A stretch of 64,000 nucleotides of DNA, from positions 310,001-374,000 of the forward strand of contig NW_020194562.1 of the NCBI RefSeq assembly GCF_002865645.1, written 5' to 3'. The notes beneath the pieces were generated by a model that saw only the letters and a list, made by a program, of their open reading frames with translations, did no database searches and had not been told where the DNA came from. The translations under genes and the position numbers were made by a program. The stretch's first letter is position 1, and each line of letters begins with the position of its first letter. The stretch is from Hyaloscypha bicolor E (taxonomy: Eukaryota; Ascomycota; Leotiomycetes; Helotiales; Hyaloscyphaceae). Shown in pieces: positions 58,651-64,000 of the stretch.

Positions 58651-58713
58651 CTTCCCTCCTAGCCTCTTTTCTATTTTTCTAAATACCCTTACCTACTCTA
58701 TCTTATCGCGAAG
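58651..58713 (+). promoter_or_regulatory. Pyrimidine-rich leader before ATG 58714
   Basis: A long C/T-rich stretch ends in GCGAAG directly before ATGGCATCTGC. This is the typical look of a fungal 5' leader and marks the start of the relic downstream. Confidence 0.4.
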
Positions 58714-58908
58714 ATGGCATCTGCAGAATCCGACTTGGTAAGATACTATAATAATAGACACATACTCCATGCTAATATTAGTTTGAAAAGAATTCAGAAG
58801 ATATATGGTAATATAATTACGGGCTCCAAGTTAGTAAAAAGGCAGGCATTTCTACCGGAGGGTTCTCGAGATAGGAGATCTAGATATAGTATTATAAAGC
58901 CTTGCTAA
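58714..58908 (+). pseudogene. 5' end of a decayed gene
   Basis: ATG at 58714 in good context (GCGAAGATGGCATC) opens a 64-codon frame: MASAESDLVRYYNNRHILHA, then a basic helix-rich part (LKRIQKIYGNI) and SRDRRSRYSI before a stop. Downstream DNA is RIP-damaged coding-like sequence, so this is probably the intact N-terminus of a longer lost protein. Family unknown. Confidence 0.35.
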
Positions 58909-58959
58909 TCGTGGAATAGACCGGCTAATTATAATTAATAATAATATGGATTCGCCTAA

Positions 58960-61260
58960 ATAGACGGCTTTTACTCAGGGACTAATTAACGAGAAATACT
59001 AAATTAGAAAAAGAGCCCCAAAAATAAGAGGATTACTTTAGATTATTAGTGAATCCCTGGATAACCTTGGCTAATTAAGGGAGCTTGTATAATCGAGTAA
59101 AAAGATTATTATTATTAGCAGGGCTAGTATTTCTATTAGTATAGGTTATAAGTTAAAGCCCGTTTATAAATCCCTTTATTAATACTAATTTACCTAGTTC
59201 CTACCTTTAAGAATATACGGAAATCTAAATAGACCTCGTTTGACCGCTTTCTCTACTTCTCTTCTAACGAGATAACTAATTTCTACTCTATAATCCGTAA
59301 TATATATAAATGCCTATATTTGGATTTGACTGAGCCTTTGCCTTTCCATAAGATTATAGATAAGCTTATATAGACTCGCCCTTATTTTTGGTATTATATA
59401 TAGAATATTAATTATATTAAGCGCCTATTACCTAATCTTAATACCAAGATAATATGCCTCTATAGTCGAGTTAATTAAGCCCAATACGGGATATATAACT
59501 GGGTATATAAGTATAAGCCATATCTGTTCCAAGGTTCCGATTTACTATATTATTAAAGATACTTATAAAGAAGCCAGGCCCGGATATTAAAGGGCAAGCG
59601 TTTATTAAAAATTAGTAGGCTAAGACCTAATATACTTTTATATAGCAAGCCTTACCTAGATAATAAAGAGATTCTAGAAATTACTAAGCATGATTTAAGA
59701 ATATATCCGGAGCTAGTATTAATTATTAGTACGAAGCTAGTAATTCCTGGGGCTCGGTTAATTGCTATAAACTTTTATTATACTACTCGGAGCATAAATA
59801 GGGCAAGTTTTTAGATTAATAAAAAGGAGCTAGTATTAAGTATAAAGTCCCTATATAACTATATTCTTATAGGAGATTATAATAAGGTTATTTCCCTAGA
59901 TATTTGAAACTGTCTAATTAATATATATTTATATTACTATAAGCTATTCTCAACTTTATTATTATATATATACTATCTTCGAGGAACTTAAACATAATTA
60001 AAATTAAATATTATATATAGAAGCTATTACTATAATTTAAGTATCTAGATAAAAATTATAGGTATATAATATGACCTCCTCTCTCCTAGCTTCCTTTACC
60101 TTAAGTATACTCGCATAAGCTAACCGGATTATATTAGTTATCTCACGATTAGTATAGACTATACTTAGTTAGTATATTTCTTGTCTAATTATAGAACTAC
60201 CTACTAGAGATTAAAGTATATATAAGGCACTAGCCCTGAACTTCTATATTAGTTAGTTCCTGCATAAGCGTACTAGTAGCATTCAAAGCCCCAAATTTCT
60301 AGTATTAATAACCTCTTATTAATTTACTAGATTTCTCAGGCTAGTTAAGCTCGTAGTATTAAATAAACATAATATATTAAAAGACCTAGTCCGCAAGGGT
60401 TAGCTATATGTACTATGGTACTAGTTAATAGAGCTCACAAATTAATTCCTTATATTTTTCTAATTAGGTATCTCCCTATTATATTAGTCTATATCTTAAT
60501 TAAGTAGCTTATATACTATCTTAATAGCCGTATCCCACGGCTTAATCTCGTTAACCTCCTATAAAAGACTTATTACTTGAGTTCTAGTAGGCCCTTAATC
60601 TCGGATATTAAGTAATTACTTAATATATCCTAAATAAGCCGTAATACTAATCCCTGATATAAAGAGGATAATATTACCGTAATTCTTGGCTAAGGATAAC
60701 TCCCCGTATAGGCCTTTAAGAAAGGCTCTTATTACTATAGGTTATGCCTAGAGAAGCCAAATAAATCCCTTTTATTACTAGATAAGAGTAGTAATATTCC
60801 TGGCCTTATTATTCCTATCCTAATCCTATAATACTATAAAAAAGGAATATAATTTATTAATAGAGAGTACTAATATAGAAGGAACTCGCAAGAAGACATA
60901 TTAGCCCGTACTAATTTAACGAGGCTTAGCCAAGGTAATTTTAGCCTTTAGTAATCCATTTTCTTTAAAGATCCTGACTTTGGCTTTATTTTATAGAGAG
61001 ATTCCTATTCGAATTATAATAAGTATAGTATATAGCAAGCCTGTAATAATAAAGAGGATAATTAATAGTTATGAAAAATTAAAAGGGGCGAGATATAAGA
61101 AGATTATAATAATTATAATAATAGTTAAGGCTATATGGGTACTTAGAAACAATTTATATATATGGCGCTAAATGAATAGTAATAAAAATATACCCAAGAT
61201 AGCTATACTAATAGCGGCCTGAAGTATGTTTTTAGTATGGGAACTTTTAACCAGATTTGA
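58960..61260 (+). pseudogene. Long RIP-damaged coding relic, unrecognised
   Basis: Plus-strand pieces remain protein-like: TSFDRFLYFSSNEITNFYSI, IYKCLYLDLTEPLPFHKIID, RPNILLYSKPYLDNKEILEI, ELVLIISTKLVIPGARLIAI, VLVNRAHKLIPYIFLIRYLP, ARTNLTRLSQGNFS and DPDFGFIL. Stops are frequent and of RIP type. The order suggests one protein of up to about 750 residues, perhaps the continuation of the start at 58714. No catalytic or binding motif that I can name. Confidence 0.4.
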
Positions 61261-62830
61261 TTATAACTTATAGTAAGACCTATAATACTTAATATAGATG
61301 TGAAAGAATGTGTGCCAGAGCAAATCGGACTCAAAGCAGCTATTAAGTAAATAGTACATTTGACTATAGTAATAATACTAAGCCATCTGTAAATGAAATT
61401 CTTAAACTACTATAATATATAGACGTATTTAGAGAATACGTTAGGTCTGCCATATACTAAGAGCAAAATCAGATTAATTAAAAAAGCTTTGCCGGATTAT
61501 TTTATTAGTACTACTTTGCTCTTAGAAATAGCAAGAACTATGGCATTAATTACTATTATAAAGAGAAGACTAATTAGATAAAGCAGTATAGTAATACCCA
61601 TACTTCTAAGATATTAATAGAGTAGATAATTAGAGGCATATTTGCGAGCAAAGAACTTGAGATAACGGGAGTTAATATAAGAAAGGGAATTATTTCATAA
61701 GTAGTATTATAAAAAGGCTAAGATTATAATCCCGAGAAGTACACCTCTAGGAATAATTATAGTAGTAGTTATAATATCTATTATATCTTAGCCAGGAGAG
61801 ATAGTTCTTTAATATTTAAAGATATACTTATAAAAATATATATATAAAGCCTTACGGAAATTTATTCTTAGAAGTAATATATCTATATATAGATATGTCT
61901 AAGATTTCCCAAGTTTATTTCAGGTAATTTTCCTTAATATAGAGCTAATAGGATTAATAGAGATATTAAATTACCAAAGCTAGCTATAACTAGATAATAA
62001 TAAGTGCGTTAAGATAATAGATCAAACCCCTGACTAATCTATATAATTGTCTCTATTGCCTTATGGACCATATTAATAACCGCTTTATTCTAGGGCTCGT
62101 TTCTAATATATTATCTTAACTTACGGATTATATTAATAACGGCTTTCCCTAGCATAGCATGTTATCTGAGCCTTCTGCTATTACTTTACACGTATGAAAT
62201 AACTAGTAGCCACGCAAGACTAAAGATAATAGTACTATTATAGCAGAATTCCTTTAGTAAACTGCGATATGGCACGTGTCTACTATAAGGATCCGGCCAT
62301 TATATGGGCATATGAGATTAATCCTATAAAAATAAGAAATTACCTTGAGACTTATAATATATACAAACCATTATTTCAAACACTGTAATTATGCCACAAG
62401 TATAGGGAATTAGTACCTATAATAAGCTTACTAGTAGAAGTCCTTAAGATAATTAAAGACAAGATCTTTGAAGCGCATATGGCCGAGTTAATACCTTAAT
62501 AGGAATAGGAATATTCTTGCTTCCAAGAATAATACTGGCTAGTTGACTATTATATATTTAATGAGATCACCGAATTTTTAATAATAATTAAGCTTAATCC
62601 TCATAAATAACTCCTTAATACTATAGCCGACTCGGGAACTCATGAATCTAGACATAACGACTTCTGGTATAACTAGAGATACAAACTAGACCCTCTTAGT
62701 AGTCCGCTACCTCAAAAGAATTATATTAGTAGTATAAAAAATGTAAGGAACCTTATTTATTACTATTTATTACCGTTCTTCTTAAGCTTCTTCGGATAAG
62801 CATAATTTCGTGGATTATACTATAATACTG
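61261..62830. other. RIP-affected DNA, no gene recognised
   Basis: AT-rich with closed frames. A short diverged direct repeat (TATTAATAACCGCTTT near 62070 and TATTAATAACGGCTTT near 62130) is present. Confidence 0.4.
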
Positions 62831-62834
62831 TCTT

Positions 62835-63410
62835 TTTTCGGATACTTACTCTGTAATATAGCTGCTCAAAAAGGACTTTGGCCTCGATGTATTAGCTGGC
62901 CATTATGAATTCTTTAATTTCAAGAAGACTATTAGCTACTTAATACTACCAATATCGCTCCTAGAGCATAGCGAGCTATTTATACGCGAGCTGTTAAATG
63001 AGTGGAGGTCCTATATAGCTTATAATATAAATACAACGTGGGAACCGCTTAGTAAAGGCCCGTTCCACGCGGCGTTAAAGGCCTTGCGTTTGGAAACTAA
63101 TAATACCAAAGGTCCAAACCCTTATTAAAAGCTTCGTATATCGCAATTAGCTTACTTTAGATAGCAGGTTCTCAACTTTGTCAGTTTATAAAGCCTGTTC
63201 TCGTTCACCCAAGAGGACTTGAGATTAAAGGGAACGAGGAAGATCTGGATCTACCTTTGGAGCGTAAGGAGGATAGAGATTTTTTTTAAGAGGCGTTTAA
63301 TGTATATTCGGAATATAAATCATTTCTATTATATAGTCGAATTACATACTCTTTTGGGATCTTAGTATAAGTCAACCTTGCTTTGCACCCAGCAAATACT
63401 AAACATAACG
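62835..63410 (+). pseudogene. Unknown coding relic
   Basis: Plus-strand pieces: LDVLAGHYEFFNFKKTISYL, LPISLLEHSELFIRELLNEW, TTWEPLSKGPFHAALKALRL, KLRISQLAYFR, a stop, QVLNFVSL, a stop, SLFSFTQEDLRLKGTRKIWI. Stops fit RIP. Family unknown. Confidence 0.35.
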
Positions 63411-63533
63411 TATATAGATTGCACATATTCCATTTCTAATGCTCCTACCAAATAATCCTAGTCCCAAGCTATCTAATGAAATCAAGACATGTGTAGTAAC
63501 CCTACGTAATACCTGATATTACAGAGATGGTTA

Positions 63534-64000
63534 TTATTGGAAGGTATTTCGTTGCCTCTGGCTGACTAGATAAGCGATTCCGCGAAGTCTGTTATCCTGA
63601 GATGTCGTTTCATACTCTCCGCTACTTTTTGGCCAGTATTCAAAGAGCAGTCGAGGCAAAATATCACGATACGCGTTGAAAGCTATCTCCTCCATCATAA
63701 TAGTATAGAAGTCGAGCCACTCTACGTTTTCTGGGACGCGGCTCTTCCCAATCAAGACATCTCTTAATATTTGTCCAACTGACCGAAGATCTCGTACATT
63801 AGTATTGGCCTTCACAGCTTCACAAAGGTGAATATTTGCTGGATTATTCTCAGTATAATCTCAAGTGGCGATATTCTAGGACTCACCAAGCTTAAATCCT
63901 TCTCCAGTAACTAGTACATAATCAGTGGTAAAATCACCACGAGACAGGTTATAATCAGCTAGAAACTTGAGTACATTCAAGATCTCTACTAGTCAGCACA
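63534..64000 (-). CDS. Kinase-like protein, C-terminal part (runs off the window)
   Basis: Minus strand. Exon up to 63897 (from beyond 64000) reads LVEILNVLKFLADYNLSRGD, FTTDYVLVTGEGFKL. The intron 63839-63896 has donor GTGAGT and acceptor CAG. The last exon, 63838-63534, reads ANIHLCEAVKANTNVRDLRS, VGQILRDVLIGKSRVPENVE and ends at the stop 63534. Splicing keeps one open frame through both exons. The layout (helix, then an 'xxNIxLxxxGxxKL'-like segment, then a regulator-length check like VRDLRSVGQILRDVL) resembles fungal kinase-like C-lobes, but the HRD and DFG motifs are not seen, so it may be a pseudokinase. No RIP stops. Confidence 0.55.

Overview
The window looks like chromosomal DNA of a filamentous ascomycete (Pezizomycotina; a leotiomycete or dothideomycete would fit, but I cannot name the species). 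The reasons are short introns with fungal branch points, several HET (heterokaryon incompatibility) domain genes, and extreme AT-rich stretches. In those stretches CpA/TpG is almost absent, TpA dominates and most surviving C is in CpT. That is the signature of repeat-induced point mutation (RIP). Nearly every broken gene here is broken by stop codons explained by C-to-T or G-to-A changes (CAA, CAG, CGA or TGG to a stop), with the reading frame otherwise kept.

Layout. 1-15.9 kb is an AT desert holding a 187-bp AAT microsatellite, a nested LTR retrotransposon with an intact 5-bp target duplication (11.86-13.77 kb, gag relic on the minus strand) and a RIP-saturated copy of an integrase-type gene (14.8-15.5 kb). 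15.9-19 kb is a decayed DUF3435 gene (tyrosine-recombinase-like, C2H2 tail), with a sharp compositional edge on its left. 19-25 kb is a repeat-rich strip: a 17-bp array, an 18-bp array, a 5'-truncated LINE 3' end, hairpins, 68-bp repeats and a MADS-box relic. 25.1-27.04 kb is one minus-strand frame carrying a HET-domain remnant directly followed by a SET domain. 29.1-29.5 kb is a solo LTR with its target duplication.

30.4-34.2 kb is the only clearly intact island: a HET-domain gene (+) convergent with a two-exon, multi-spanning membrane protein gene (-). A truncated HET gene (37 kb) and a decayed unknown gene (38.2-39.7 kb) follow. A 63-bp inverted repeat at 40.7 and 49.5 kb brackets a 9-kb RIP island with a second integrase copy, other unidentified coding relics, a purine-rich tandem-repeat tract and an assembly gap (48901-49001). 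49.6-56 kb holds gene relics: a BTB/POZ gene, a second MADS-like fragment, and several unrecognised reading frames. 56-63.4 kb is mostly decayed. At the right edge lies the 3' end of a spliced kinase-like gene on the minus strand.

Overall this is a transposon graveyard with gene islands rich in HET-family (allorecognition-type) genes. Only the 30-34 kb HET plus membrane-protein pair, and perhaps the 63.5-64 kb gene, look functional.
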